From assembly GCA_048594375.1 (NCBI GenBank), contig JBMDXK010000023.1, positions 73,724-137,723 of the forward strand: a stretch of DNA of 64,000 nucleotides. The letters are read 5' to 3'. Below, one piece after another: positions 8,692-17,479 of the stretch. The translations under genes and the position numbers were made by a program. The notes under the pieces were generated by a model. It made no database searches and was not told the origin of the DNA. It saw only the letters and a program-made list of their open reading frames with translations. This DNA is from JBMDXK01 sp048594375. GTDB taxonomy: Bacteria; Pseudomonadota; Alphaproteobacteria; Rhizobiales; Methylopilaceae. The first letter of the stretch is position 1; every line of letters begins with the position of its first letter.

Positions 8692-10101
8692 CTAGCTGTC
8701 GTTTGCAGGGACATACATATCAAAGGTATCATAGGGAAGATCGGGTTCATATTTGTCCTTGCGCAAATAAACATCTTCCACCATGTCATAATATTCGTAG
8801 TCTTTGTTGCTTTTTGTCTGGTAGTTATAAACCGAAAATATTTCATCACGACCCAACGCCTCGATAAGGCGGGTGCCTACAGGATTTTCTGCATCAGAAC
8901 TACCAAAAGCATTTTGAATGTTTGCGTTTGCCTGAGCGTGCGCTCCACCCAAAGAAGAAATAATGGTGGCTTCCGGGTTTTCCTTATAAAGTTTAACAAT
9001 CTGGTTCGCCATGATCTCATCACGATTAATGTTCGTGATTGAGCCAATATCCTTAATACTGTTTGCCTCGGCGTAATCCAGTACCGCTTTGGAGCCATCA
9101 TCAATCGGTACGATTTTTGCGCCAGCGTTGTGCATTCTGACAATTGTATTTGCAACTTCTACGGGATCAACGGCAACATTTTGCCCGTAAGCTGTTTGCA
9201 TCTGCCGCACAAAACGGGATTCAAACTCTTCAGGCGTGATCTCACCTTTATTCAAGCGCCCGATCAGATCAGGCCCGTTGGCGCTGAGATATTCGGATGA
9301 AAGCTCTACCGTATAAATAACAGGCTTGCCTTTTGGTGCAATCTTTTGAATGGTTGCTTCAATCGTATCCAAAGGCTGATCTTCATGATCTTCACCCATA
9401 AGAATTATACGTTCCGGGCGGTTTGCCAGCTCTGTAGAAATGATTTCCTTATCGTAAATAACGCTTGCAACGTCTTCTTGATCGAAAATGTTGTTCTTAT
9501 TGGCATCAACAACATCGGTGTAAAATTCACGTTGTTCGTTTGTCGGAGCAGGTGGTGTATCCCCAGCAGACTGTTCTGATGGCTGTATCAAAGAATTTTG
9601 CGGCTGATTGGCACTGTTTTCTGGCACAGTATTGGCAGGCGTTTCGGCTTGCAGCTCCTCATTCAGTGCGGATTGAGACAAGGCTTCATCGGTGGGCAAA
9701 GGAACCGCAACTGCTTCCGGTGGAAGTTTCTCATTCAATGAAGGTTGTGGGGAGCCTTCAGTGGTTGGCACAGGACTGGGAAGTGTTTCGACTGGCAGTT
9801 CCTCATTCAATGAAGGTTGTGGGGAACTTTCAGTTGTTGGCGCCGGATCAGGAAGTGCTGTAACTGGTTTCTCTTCAACGGAAGGGGGGGGCGGCGGCAC
9901 GTTGGTATATGATAGAACAGTATTAAGATCCTTTACAACCCGTCCTAATCTGTCTTTCGGTGATGAATTATCAAGCAGACCGTTCATTTTTAAAACGAAG
10001 TTCTCAAGTCTGCTTACAAAGTCATGTTCCGTCGATGATGCTGGCGGAAGAGTAGATGAATTTCCCAAGGTAGAGTTTTGAATATTACCTGTTTCAGACA
10101 T
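8692..10101 (-). CDS. Repeat-rich protein with a ChaN/TraB/EreA-like domain
   Basis: A 469-residue protein with no signal peptide or membrane segment. The N-terminal 70 residues are polar. Then come four tandem 24-residue Pro/Glu-rich repeats (76-99, 100-123, 124-147 and a degenerate 148-171), with consensus near EELPVETLPSPVPTTEGSPQ. Residues about 199-210 (DANKNNIFDQED) resemble a calcium-binding EF-hand loop. The C-terminal half, about 228-425, has the spaced motifs ILMGEDHEDQP (Glu237, His239) and ISSLGGAHA (His388) that mark the ChaN / TraB / erythromycin-esterase-like superfamily; the exact branch is uncertain. The gene is monocistronic, with its own terminator and a good GAGGGTG ribosome-binding site, and sits between dnaB and the ribosomal operon. 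Function unknown; an effector or metal/haem-binding role is speculation. Confidence 0.65.
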   Translation of the reverse strand: MSETGNIQNSTLGNSSTLPPASSTEHDFVSRLENFVLKMNGLLDNSSPKDRLGRVVKDLNTVLSYTNVPPPPPSVEEKPVTALPDPAPTTESSPQPSLNEELPVETLPSPVPTTEGSPQPSLNEKLPPEAVAVPLPTDEALSQSALNEELQAETPANTVPENSANQPQNSLIQPSEQSAGDTPPAPTNEQREFYTDVVDANKNNIFDQEDVASVIYDKEIISTELANRPERIILMGEDHEDQPLDTIEATIQKIAPKGKPVIYTVELSSEYLSANGPDLIGRLNKGEITPEEFESRFVRQMQTAYGQNVAVDPVEVANTIVRMHNAGAKIVPIDDGSKAVLDYAEANSIKDIGSITNINRDEIMANQIVKLYKENPEATIISSLGGAHAQANANIQNAFGSSDAENPVGTRLIEALGRDEIFSVYNYQTKSNKDYEYYDMVEDVYLRKDKYEPDLPYDTFDMYVPANDS

Positions 10102-10378
10102 CCTACACCCTCAGCACTTACTTTGTTCATAATAAAATATTAAACAACCAGCTAATTCTACAAGATATATCACTCAATGCAAGCTGATTATTTTACGATT
10201 TATTCATAATTTGAAAATGTGCTTAATCGTGATGGGGATGACACCTTTTACATTACGCATCCCACAACCATAACAGTGGATGGAAAAGGTTACATATAGC
10301 GAGAACGCATAATAACATTATTATATGTGTTGCTCGTCTTTAGCACCGCTAGAAAGTTCTGCTAACAACACAGAATAA
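10102..10378. other. AT-rich upstream region of the ChaN/TraB-like gene
   Basis: No gene seen. AT-rich, with a weak inverted repeat near 10305-10345 (GAACGCATAATAACA facing TGTTGCTCG). It presumably holds the promoter of the 8692 gene, transcribed leftward. Confidence 0.4.
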
Positions 10379-10413
10379 AAGTAAAAGCATGAATATTTAT
10401 CATGCTTTTACTT
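10379..10413 (-). terminator. Terminator of the rpsF-rpsR-DUF2232-rplI operon
   Basis: A perfect 13-bp stem (AAGTAAAAGCATG / CATGCTTTTACTT) with a 9-nt loop, followed on the minus strand by TTTATT, begins about 37 nt after the rplI stop. Confidence 0.85.
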
Positions 10414-10449
10414 AAGCATATTAGGATGAAAACACGCTAGAAAGCAAAA

Positions 10450-10995
10450 TTATGCTTCTTCGTCACCTTCTTCTGGAACGAAGGTTTCAAATTTTGGCTC
10501 TGCTGCGCGTTGTGTCAGGTCTTCGCCTTCTGCCTGACGTTCCGCTTCCTGCTGGCTGCGGGCAATATTAATACCAATGTTAATATCAACTTCAGGGTGA
10601 AGCGCCACAACAATTGTATGAATACCAATTGTTTTCAACGGAGTATCCAGTTTCACCTGTGTATGGGCAATTTTGAAGTCATTGGAATTGAGAATTTCAG
10701 CAATATCACGGCTGCTCACAGAACCATACAGCTGACCTGTTTCACCCGCCTGACGCACCATGATAAAGGTTTTATCGGCCAGATTGGCGGCAACAGCTTC
10801 CGCGCTGTTTTTCAGTTCCTGATTGCGCTTTTCAAGCTGCTCACGCTCACGCTCAAAACGGGCTTTGTTGGATTCATTGGCGCGCAAGGCTTTGCCTTGT
10901 GGCAGCAAAAAGTTACGGGCATAGCCGTCCCTTACACGCACTGTTTCACCCATTTTGCCAAGGCGGCCAATACGTTCAAGTAAAATAACGTCCAT
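10450..10995 (-). CDS. rplI: 50S ribosomal protein L9
   Basis: Primary 23S rRNA-binding protein of the large subunit. The N-domain MDVILLERIGRLGKMGETVR followed by RDGYARNFLLPQGKA is diagnostic. A long charged helix (about residues 45-75) links it to the C-terminal domain. Its 181 residues exceed the E. coli form by about 30, because of an acidic C-terminal tail common in alphaproteobacteria. The start has GGAGAC well spaced. Last gene of the ribosomal operon, just before a strong terminator. Confidence 0.96.
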   Translation of the reverse strand: MDVILLERIGRLGKMGETVRVRDGYARNFLLPQGKALRANESNKARFEREREQLEKRNQELKNSAEAVAANLADKTFIMVRQAGETGQLYGSVSSRDIAEILNSNDFKIAHTQVKLDTPLKTIGIHTIVVALHPEVDINIGINIARSQQEAERQAEGEDLTQRAAEPKFETFVPEEGDEEA

Positions 10996-11067
10996 TTTTC
11001 GTCTCCATTACAGTATAAGGACAATATTCTTTTGGAAGGCAGGACATGCTTTAATAGCTGTTGCTAT

Positions 11068-12039
11068 CTATGCTTTTGAACTGCTTCCGGTTTTTTGGAA
11101 AAAACGGCGCTTCAGCCCCGCATAGTGTTCCACCAGCCCAAGCAAGGCAACAATAAATATTGCCCACCCTTGCACCAGTAAAAAGAAATAAACCGACAAC
11201 AGAATAGGCACCCGCCAGCGCGTATTCAGTGTTCCCAGATGAATAACGCTCAAGCCCAACAGCATAAAACACAACGTGCCTGTTACCACCGCTACGGTGC
11301 CGATTAACCCCAGAGCGCCTGAAAAAAATGTCAGCACAAACGCCGCCGGAAAAAAAATATTAAACCAGCGCGGCAAGGCAAACGCGAAAAAATTGGGCTT
11401 TGGCCTCGGAAAATCAGGCCGATACAGGTTCATCCGTACGCTAAGCCAGAAATTCATCAGCATCATGGTGAGCCAAGCGGTGGCTCCCATAATCGGTAAA
11501 AACTGTGCAAGCATTTTTGCAACGTCTTGGCTGTCGCCCCCTTTGGCCAGTGCCGACAGATCTGTCTGCCCCGCATTTGCCTCCAGAATACGGTTGCTGA
11601 ACGCCAGCAACATCTTCTGATATTCTTCAAACGACGGAGCAACAAGAATACTTATACCCACCAGAACCGGAGCAAATGCTGCCATCATGGCAACAATTGC
11701 GCCCACAGGATACCACCGCAATACCGCACGTTGGGTCTGGTGGTTTAACGCGGCTAAATCCGCTTGCAAAAACAGAAAACCCATCAACCAGCCCGGCAGT
11801 GCCAGTGCGATCAGGTAACCCAGTGCAATAGGGGAATGTAAAAACGGAACAATAATCATTGCCGCAACAAGCGCGGCCAGCATCCCTGCGTAATAATCAT
11901 ACCGGAGGCAGACAAACATCACCGGCAAGGGCGCAAAAAACAACAATACGGGCGCAACAATAAATACAGGACTAAGGCCTAAAATGGTAAGCAGCGCGGA
12001 TATGCCGCCATACACAAGTGCAACACTGTAAAAAGCCAT
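11068..12039 (-). CDS. DUF2232 family multi-pass membrane protein
   Basis: A 323-residue integral membrane protein with about eight hydrophobic helices. It lies between rpsR and rplI, which is the standard place for DUF2232 in alphaproteobacteria. I start at ATG 12039 (MAFYSVALVYGG), which has GGGGAT nine bases upstream; an in-frame GTG at 12063 adds eight polar residues without a better ribosome-binding site. The C-terminus is short, basic and polar. Function is unknown across the family; co-transcription with ribosomal genes hints at a growth-linked membrane role. Confidence 0.8.
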   Translation of the reverse strand: MAFYSVALVYGGISALLTILGLSPVFIVAPVLLFFAPLPVMFVCLRYDYYAGMLAALVAAMIIVPFLHSPIALGYLIALALPGWLMGFLFLQADLAALNHQTQRAVLRWYPVGAIVAMMAAFAPVLVGISILVAPSFEEYQKMLLAFSNRILEANAGQTDLSALAKGGDSQDVAKMLAQFLPIMGATAWLTMMLMNFWLSVRMNLYRPDFPRPKPNFFAFALPRWFNIFFPAAFVLTFFSGALGLIGTVAVVTGTLCFMLLGLSVIHLGTLNTRWRVPILLSVYFFLLVQGWAIFIVALLGLVEHYAGLKRRFFQKTGSSSKA

Positions 12040-12113
12040 AAAATCCCCGCTGTCCCGTATCACGGTTAGAGGCTTGAAAGCCCCAACGCTTGCCTTGAAA
12101 GGCCATTCAAAAC

Positions 12114-12143
12114 AAGTTGTCCGATAAAAGAATCAGACAACTT
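12114..12143 (-). promoter_or_regulatory. Hairpin in the rpsR-DUF2232 spacer
   Basis: AAGTTGTC (12114-12121) pairs with GACAACTT (12136-12143), and GAT/ATC pairs inside it across a one-base mismatch. On the minus strand the stem is followed by GTTTTG, not a full T-run. It could reduce read-through from the abundant ribosomal-protein part into the membrane-protein gene, or serve as a cleavage site. Confidence 0.45.
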
Positions 12144-12199
12144 ATGCTTTTGTGTTTCAAGCTCACCGAAAAGGCAAGCCTGATGCAAAATATCTGCAA

Positions 12200-12445
12200 T
12201 TACTTGATGATGTAAGGCAGGAAACCCAAGAAGCGGGCGCGTTTGATAGCGCGTGCCAACTCGCGTTGTTTCTTTGCGGAAACAGCCGTGATGCGGGAAG
12301 GTACAATTTTGCCGCGCTCAGAAATATAACGTTGCAGCAATTTTGTATCTTTGTAATCAATGCGCGGCGCGTTGGTGCCGGAGAACGGGCAGGTTTTGCG
12401 ACGGCGGAAGAAGGGGCGACGTGCGCCTTGTTGTGCAGTACTCAT
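12200..12445 (-). CDS. rpsR: 30S ribosomal protein S18
   Basis: Small-subunit platform protein that pairs with S6. It has 81 residues, slightly longer than E. coli S18. The core IDYKDTKLLQRYISERGKI is unmistakable, followed by PSRITAVSAKKQRELARAI. Its ATG overlaps the rpsF stop (ATGA) with AAGGAG just upstream inside rpsF, so the two are probably translationally coupled. Confidence 0.97.
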   Translation of the reverse strand: MSTAQQGARRPFFRRRKTCPFSGTNAPRIDYKDTKLLQRYISERGKIVPSRITAVSAKKQRELARAIKRARFLGFLPYIIK

Positions 12446-12852
12446 GCTTCATCTCCTTCGGAATCGTCAGTGCTATCGCTGTTGTTGTCGTTGTCACGAC
12501 GGTTGCGATCATCACGGCGCGGGCGTTCTTCGCGGCGTTGCAGGGCAGCAGAAGGACCTTCTTCGTGCTCTTCAACACGAATGGTGAGGAAACGGATGAT
12601 ATCTTCGTTGATGCTCATCTGGCGTTCCATCTCTTTGACCGCAGCAGGAGACGCATCAATATTGATGAGGGTGTAGTGGGCTTTACGGTTTTTGCGCACT
12701 TTATAAGCAAGAGGCTTCAAACCCCATTGCTCGATTTTCGCAAAAGAACCGCCTTCAGCTTCAACAATGCCTTTCAGCTGTTCCGTCACAGCTTCAACCT
12801 GCTGCGGCGTAACATCCTGACGGGACATAAAAATATGCTCATACAAGGGCAT
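12442..12852 (-). CDS. rpsF: 30S ribosomal protein S6
   Basis: Small-subunit protein partnering S18. It has 136 residues. MPLYEHIFMSRQDVTPQQVE begins the ferredoxin-like fold, and RKNRKAHYTLINIDASPAA is the conserved second half. The acidic/basic disordered tail (REERPRRDDRNRRDNDN and onward) is a family feature. Start supported by AAAGG. First gene of the minus-strand operon; the divergent fabD promoter region lies behind it. Confidence 0.96.
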   Translation of the reverse strand: MPLYEHIFMSRQDVTPQQVEAVTEQLKGIVEAEGGSFAKIEQWGLKPLAYKVRKNRKAHYTLINIDASPAAVKEMERQMSINEDIIRFLTIRVEEHEEGPSAALQRREERPRRDDRNRRDNDNNSDSTDDSEGDEA

Positions 12853-13162
12853 AATATTACCTTTCCATAAATGAGTGCTTCTGGCGCCAAGCCCTTCAAG
12901 CCCGTTTCAGGAAAGGGCAAGAAAGTTCAAGAAGGCGGAGACACCGGAAGGCGAAATCCCAAAGATTCCTGACTTTCCCTCGCAGAAAAGCCCTCCCATT
13001 CAGCCACCAGCCAAACAGCAATGATGGTTCATATACATAAAATGCACAGGATGCAAGCGTTGCTCTGCCGAATATTCATCCACAGGCTGAATCGGGTAAA
13101 ACTTGACAGAACGTTAATGGTCGTGTCTGTGCGTGTGAACAAAGAATGTGAGGAATTGTGCG
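12853..13162. promoter_or_regulatory. Divergent promoter region of rpsF and fabD
   Basis: A 310-bp non-coding stretch between divergently transcribed operons. A TTGACA hexamer at 13103-13108 on the plus strand could be a -35 box for fabD, but I see no good -10 at the normal distance. Nothing else recognisable. Confidence 0.4.
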
Positions 13163-14107
13163 ATGACCACTGCGTTTATCTTTCCCGGACAAGGCAGCCA
13201 ATCTGTAGGCATGGGCCGCGCATTACAGGAAAACTTCCCTGAAGCGCGCGCCGTTTTCGCCGAAGTGGATGAGGCGCTCAAGCAAAATCTTGCCAAACTG
13301 ATGTGGGAAGGCCCTGAAGCCGAACTCACCCTGACCGCCAATACGCAACCCGCTCTGTTTGCTGTTAGTATGGCCGCTTTCCGCGTCTTGCAAAAAGAAG
13401 CCGATGTGCAGCTCGGCCGCGACGCCGCTTTTGTTGCCGGGCATTCTTTGGGCGAATATGCCGCGCTTGCCGCCGCCGACGGCATTTCTATCGAAGAAGG
13501 CGCAAGACTTTTGCGGATTCGCGGCAATGCCATGCAAGCCGCTGTGCCGGTGGGAGTAGGCGCAATGGCCGCCATTCTTGGCCTTGATTATGACGCCGTT
13601 CTGGAGATTGCCCAGGCTGCGGCGCAAGGCGAAATCTGTAGTGCCGCCAATGACAACGCCCCCGGTCAGGTGGTGGTTTCCGGCCATAAAGCGGCCGTTG
13701 AGCGCGCCATTGCTCTTGCCAAAGAAAAAGGTGCGCGCCGCGCTGTGCTGCTGCCGGTTTCCGCGCCTTTCCATTGCCCGCTCATGGCACCTGCTGCCGA
13801 TGTGATGCGTCAGGCTCTGGCCGAAGCAAAACTGATGCAGCCTGTTGTTCCTCTGGTCACAAATGTGACCGCTGCCGGTGTTACCGACGCCGAAGCGATT
13901 CGCAGCGGGTTGGTGGAGCAGGTGACCGGCACAGTACGCTGGACACAAAGCGTGCAATGGATGGCTGAAAATGGCGTAAGCCGATTCGTGGAAGTGGGAG
14001 CAGGCAAAGTCCTGGCAGGACTGGTAAAGCGGATTGCGCCCGATGCGGGATGCCTTTCAGTGGCTGATCCTGAAGGGATTGCCGCCTATCTGGCTGCAAA
14101 AAATTAA
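13163..14107 (+). CDS. fabD: Malonyl-CoA:ACP transacylase
   Basis: Loads malonate onto acyl carrier protein for type II fatty-acid synthesis. It has 314 residues from ATG 13163 (MTTAFIFPGQGSQSVGMG), preceded by TGAGGA; an upstream in-frame GTG adds five unlikely residues. The nucleophile is Ser95 in GHSLG (93-97), and the catalytic His is His204 in APFHCPLM. First gene of a fatty-acid cluster; fabG starts 14 bp later. Cytosolic. Confidence 0.96.
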   Translation: MTTAFIFPGQGSQSVGMGRALQENFPEARAVFAEVDEALKQNLAKLMWEGPEAELTLTANTQPALFAVSMAAFRVLQKEADVQLGRDAAFVAGHSLGEYAALAAADGISIEEGARLLRIRGNAMQAAVPVGVGAMAAILGLDYDAVLEIAQAAAQGEICSAANDNAPGQVVVSGHKAAVERAIALAKEKGARRAVLLPVSAPFHCPLMAPAADVMRQALAEAKLMQPVVPLVTNVTAAGVTDAEAIRSGLVEQVTGTVRWTQSVQWMAENGVSRFVEVGAGKVLAGLVKRIAPDAGCLSVADPEGIAAYLAAKN

Positions 14108-14120
14108 CAAGGGGATGATG

Positions 14121-14858
14121 ATGTTTGATCTGACAGGTAAAAAGTTTCTCGTAACAGGCGCGACAGGTGGAATCGGGCAGGAAATTGCCAAGGCAATCCA
14201 CGGGCAGGGCGCAACAGTGGCGCTTTCCGGTACCCGCGCCGAGGCGCTGGCCGGTTTGAAAGATGCCTTAGGCGAGCGCGCGTTCGTGGTGCCTTGCAAT
14301 CTTTCCGACACGGCCGCTGTGGATGGCCTTCCAGCCGCAGCCGAAGCCGCCATGGGGGAGCTGGACGGGATTGTCCACAATGCCGGAATCACCCGCGATA
14401 ACCTGTTCATGCGCATGAAAGATGAAGAGTGGGATCAAGTGCTTGCGGTGAACCTGACCGCAGGATTCCGGCTCTATCGCGCAGCGCTCAAAGGCATGAT
14501 GAAACGCCGCCGCGGCCGTCTGGTGGGAATCACTTCCATTGTCGGCGTGACCGGAAATCCGGGGCAGGGCAATTATGCCGCCTCCAAAGCCGGCATGATC
14601 GGCATGAGCAAATCACTGGCGCAGGAAGTGGCCAGCCGCAATATCACCGTCAATTGCATCGCGCCCGGATTTATTGCAACACCCATGACCGATGTGCTGA
14701 ACGAAACCCAGCGCGAAGCCATTCAGGGACGGATTCCCGCAGGACGCCTTGGCAACAGCGAAGAAATTGCAGCCGCCGTTGTTTATCTGCTCAGTGACGA
14801 GGCCGCATATGTTACTGGCCATACACTGCATGTCAATGGCGGAATGGCAATGGTGTAA
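14121..14858 (+). CDS. fabG: 3-oxoacyl-ACP reductase
   Basis: NADPH-dependent short-chain reductase of fatty-acid elongation, 245 residues. Three ATGs in tandem (14115, 14118, 14121) follow AAGGGG at 14109-14114; the third gives the best spacing and the standard start MFDLTGKKFLVTG. The nucleotide-binding GATGGIG is at 13-19. NAG lies at 87-89, and the catalytic residues are Ser139, Tyr152 and Lys156. The end HTLHVNGGMAMV is typical of FabG. Confidence 0.96.
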   Translation: MFDLTGKKFLVTGATGGIGQEIAKAIHGQGATVALSGTRAEALAGLKDALGERAFVVPCNLSDTAAVDGLPAAAEAAMGELDGIVHNAGITRDNLFMRMKDEEWDQVLAVNLTAGFRLYRAALKGMMKRRRGRLVGITSIVGVTGNPGQGNYAASKAGMIGMSKSLAQEVASRNITVNCIAPGFIATPMTDVLNETQREAIQGRIPAGRLGNSEEIAAAVVYLLSDEAAYVTGHTLHVNGGMAMV

Positions 14859-14962
14859 TGAACTGTTAACGAGTGCATTTGTGTTCTGGTAAAGCCGGAA
14901 TGAGTATGCTATCGAGCAAAAGAATGCCGGTATACTGCGCCTTGTGCATACCCGGTCAGGAA

Positions 14963-15017
14963 GATGGCAATATCCAATGCCATCGGGCAAATGTAAGGGG
15001 CAAACCCCTGAATTTTT
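14963..15017 (+). promoter_or_regulatory. Hairpins between fabG and acpP
   Basis: A perfect GATGGCA/TGCCATC hairpin (14963-14984) is followed by AGGGG-caaa-CCCCT and then GAATTTTT (14996-15017), a short terminator-like structure. This would partly separate fabFADG-type expression from the highly expressed acpP, which has its own TTGAGGAA ribosome-binding site. Confidence 0.45.
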
Positions 15018-15034
15018 AACTTGAGGAACTGAAA

Positions 15035-15271
15035 ATGAGCACAGTGGCCGAACGCGTGAAAAAAATCGTTATCGAACATCTTGGTGTGGATGCTGAAAAA
15101 GTAACCGATAACGCAAGCTTTATTGATGATCTGGGCGCAGACAGCCTCGATACAGTTGAGCTGGTTATGGCTTTTGAAGAAGAATTCGGCGTTGAAATTC
15201 CTGATGATGCTGCCGAAACCATTCTGACCGTTGGTGATGCTGTTCGCTTCCTTGAAAAGAACGCTGCATAA
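15035..15271 (+). CDS. acpP: Acyl carrier protein
   Basis: Carries growing acyl chains on a 4'-phosphopantetheine arm. It has 78 residues and is acidic. The modification site is Ser37 in GADSLDTVELVM. Helix pattern and length match AcpP exactly. Well-spaced GAGGAA ribosome-binding site. The partner condensing enzyme fabF lies unusually far away, 945 bp downstream. Confidence 0.98.
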   Translation: MSTVAERVKKIVIEHLGVDAEKVTDNASFIDDLGADSLDTVELVMAFEEEFGVEIPDDAAETILTVGDAVRFLEKNAA

Positions 15272-15289
15272 AACCTGCACACGCCGCAC

Positions 15290-15326
15290 GCCAAAGCCTG
15301 AATGCGCAATGCTCTCTCGCTTTGGC
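15290..15326 (+). terminator. Possible terminator after acpP
   Basis: An 8-bp stem GCCAAAGC/GCTTTGGC with a 21-nt loop, 19 nt after the acpP stop. No T-run follows, so confidence is limited. Confidence 0.4.
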
Positions 15327-15771
15327 ATGTGGTATTGTTTGCGGCATGGGAATGTGTGCTAATGTGCGCGTTCCCCTTTCGCAAGCAATCAGGCGCACAA
15401 ACCCTGCAATGCTTTTAGCGTGGTTATGGTCTATGCGCTGGCGGTGGAGTTTTCAAGGTTTTGTGCGTGTTTTCGGGAATGGCTGAGTTGCAAATTCATC
15501 CACTTTGCCAAGGCTTGTGTGAAGCAAACAGATTGCCTATCCGGGTTTTCTTGCGACGCTCACCGCGCTGCATTGCTCTTATCTGAGCCAATGCCGGCGC
15601 AGTTTTCTTTGAGGGTAATACCAATACACTCAAATGCTGATGCGGAGCAGGTAAAGTAGGGGTAATGCGAAGCAAGGAAAGTGCATAGAGTTTTTCTCTT
15701 ACGCTTCGTCTTAAGGGTAGCTTCGCTTGCCGTTGGCTGCGTCCGCTCATGGCGTGAAACAAGAGCTTATA

Positions 15772-15804
15772 GTGATTTCATGTAAGTTTTTTCATTGAAA
15801 TCAC
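15772..15804. repeat. Isolated 9-bp inverted repeat
   Basis: GTGATTTCA and TGAAATCAC separated by 15 T-rich bases, inside the acpP-fabF gap. Role unknown. Confidence 0.4.
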
Positions 15805-16216
15805 GACAATGCAGGGCTTGAGAAAGCATCTTCTGGAAAGCGGAGGCTTTCGTGCAAACGGGGAAGTGTTTTCATGCTTACACTCTCACCGCGCTTCAGG
15901 GGAATGGGTCGCAGTTCAGAGTATAGCTTTTGCAAACAAGGAAACATGCTGTTTGGAGTACGTTGCTTGAGGCGCGTTGCATGATAAGCAGATGGCACGT
16001 TTCGGGCTGGGATACGGGTTGCAGAACAAACACTTTAACGCTGCGCAGGTGTCTTGCAGAGGTTTTCAAGGCTTTGCGTTTACACGCGGTTTTATTGCCG
16101 CATTGTGTGAATAAAGCGGGTGTAGGTGTTTGATTGTGTATGGGTTCTAACGCTTTGGCCAGTGGCTCACTGCCGGTAGCGCGGAACACGAAATATAAAG
16201 AGAAGGTATTGCTTTG

Positions 16217-17479
16217 ATGAGGCGGGTTGTTGTTACGGGGATGGGTATGGTCACGCCGCTGGGCAGCGGTGTGGAAACAACTTGGAAACGTATTCTCGCC
16301 GGACAAAGCGGCGCCAGCCGGATTACACGTTTTGAAGCGGATGATCTTGCTGCGCAGATTGCCTGTTCCATTCCACGCGGCGACGGCTCGGACGGTACAT
16401 TCAATGCCGACGATTGGATGGAACCCAAAGAACAACGCAAGATCGACGAATTTATCCTGTTTGCCGTTGCCGCCGCAGGGCAGGCGCTGGATGATGCCGG
16501 ATGGCACCCCAAAACCTATGAAGAACAAATTTCCAGCGGCGTGCTGATCGGTTCCGGTATTGGTGGCATTGAAGGCATTGCGGATGCGGCCATTACCCTG
16601 AAAGAAAAAGGCCCCCGCCGCATTTCCCCGTTTTTTATTCCGGGTCGTCTGATAAATCTGGCGGGGGGGTATGTTTCCATCCGGTGGGGATTAAAAGGCC
16701 CGAACCACGCCGTTGTAACCGCTTGCTCAACCGGCGCTCATGCTGTGGGTGACGCGGCGCGGCTGATTGCCTTCGGGGATGCCAATGTGATGGTGGCCGG
16801 TGGTGCCGAATCGCCCATCAACCGCCTTTCCATGGCCGGATTTGCCGCGTGCCGCGCGCTTTCCACCGGCTTTAACGATGCGCCCACCAAAGCTTCGCGC
16901 CCTTATGATAAAGACCGTGATGGCTTTGTGATGGGTGAGGGTGCCGGTGTTGTGGTGCTGGAAGAATACGAACACGCAAAAGCCCGCGGTGCGAAAATCT
17001 ATGCCGAAGTGATTGGCTACGGGCTTTCCGGTGACGCCTATCACATCACCGCGCCTTCCGAAGACGGCGATGGTGCTTACCGCTGTATGCAGGCTGCAAT
17101 GAAACGGGCTGGCATTTCAGCCCATGACATCGACTATATCAATGCCCATGGCACTTCAACGCCTTTGGGTGACGAAATCGAGCTGAATGCGGTAACCCGT
17201 CTGATGGGCGATGCTGCTTCCAAAATCTCTATGTCTTCTACAAAATCCTCCATCGGCCACTTGCTGGGTGCCGCGGGTGCCGTGGAAGCTATTTTCTCGG
17301 TGCTGGCTATTCGTGATGGTATTGTGCCGCCTACCTTGAATCTTGATAACCCATCCGTTACAACCGATCTTGATTTGGTACCGCATACACCGCGCAAGCG
17401 GGATATCAATGTGGCTCTATCAAATTCATTTGGATTTGGTGGCACCAACGCTTCGCTTATTTTCCGCAAAGTGCCTTGA
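16217..17479 (+). CDS. fabF: 3-oxoacyl-ACP synthase II
   Basis: Condensing enzyme that elongates acyl-ACP with malonyl-ACP; 420 residues. The thiolase-fold catalytic triad is visible: Cys170 in VTACSTGAHA, His311 in NAHGTSTPLGD and His348 in KSSIGHLLGAAG, with Lys343 nearby. The C-terminal NVALSNSFGFGGTNASLIF is canonical. ATG 16217 follows AGAAGG at moderate spacing; TTG 16214 is possible and would add one residue. Confidence 0.96.
   Translation: MRRVVVTGMGMVTPLGSGVETTWKRILAGQSGASRITRFEADDLAAQIACSIPRGDGSDGTFNADDWMEPKEQRKIDEFILFAVAAAGQALDDAGWHPKTYEEQISSGVLIGSGIGGIEGIADAAITLKEKGPRRISPFFIPGRLINLAGGYVSIRWGLKGPNHAVVTACSTGAHAVGDAARLIAFGDANVMVAGGAESPINRLSMAGFAACRALSTGFNDAPTKASRPYDKDRDGFVMGEGAGVVVLEEYEHAKARGAKIYAEVIGYGLSGDAYHITAPSEDGDGAYRCMQAAMKRAGISAHDIDYINAHGTSTPLGDEIELNAVTRLMGDAASKISMSSTKSSIGHLLGAAGAVEAIFSVLAIRDGIVPPTLNLDNPSVTTDLDLVPHTPRKRDINVALSNSFGFGGTNASLIFRKVP

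Larger units (their letters stand above)
15272..16216. other. 945-bp gap between acpP and fabF with no recognisable gene
   Basis: Open frames here are short, have no ribosome-binding site and resemble no family. Visible structures are an 8-bp stem GCCAAAGC/GCTTTGGC at 15290-15326 just after acpP (a possible terminator) and a 9-bp stem GTGATTTCA/TGAAATCAC at 15772-15804. The stretch near 16045-16120 faintly resembles 17700-17765. It may hold decayed elements; acpP and fabF are normally separated by far less. Confidence 0.55.

Noticed and set aside
15496..15762. 88-codon minus-strand frame in the acpP-fabF gap
   Set aside because: Low-information Arg-rich translation, no ribosome-binding site, no family match.
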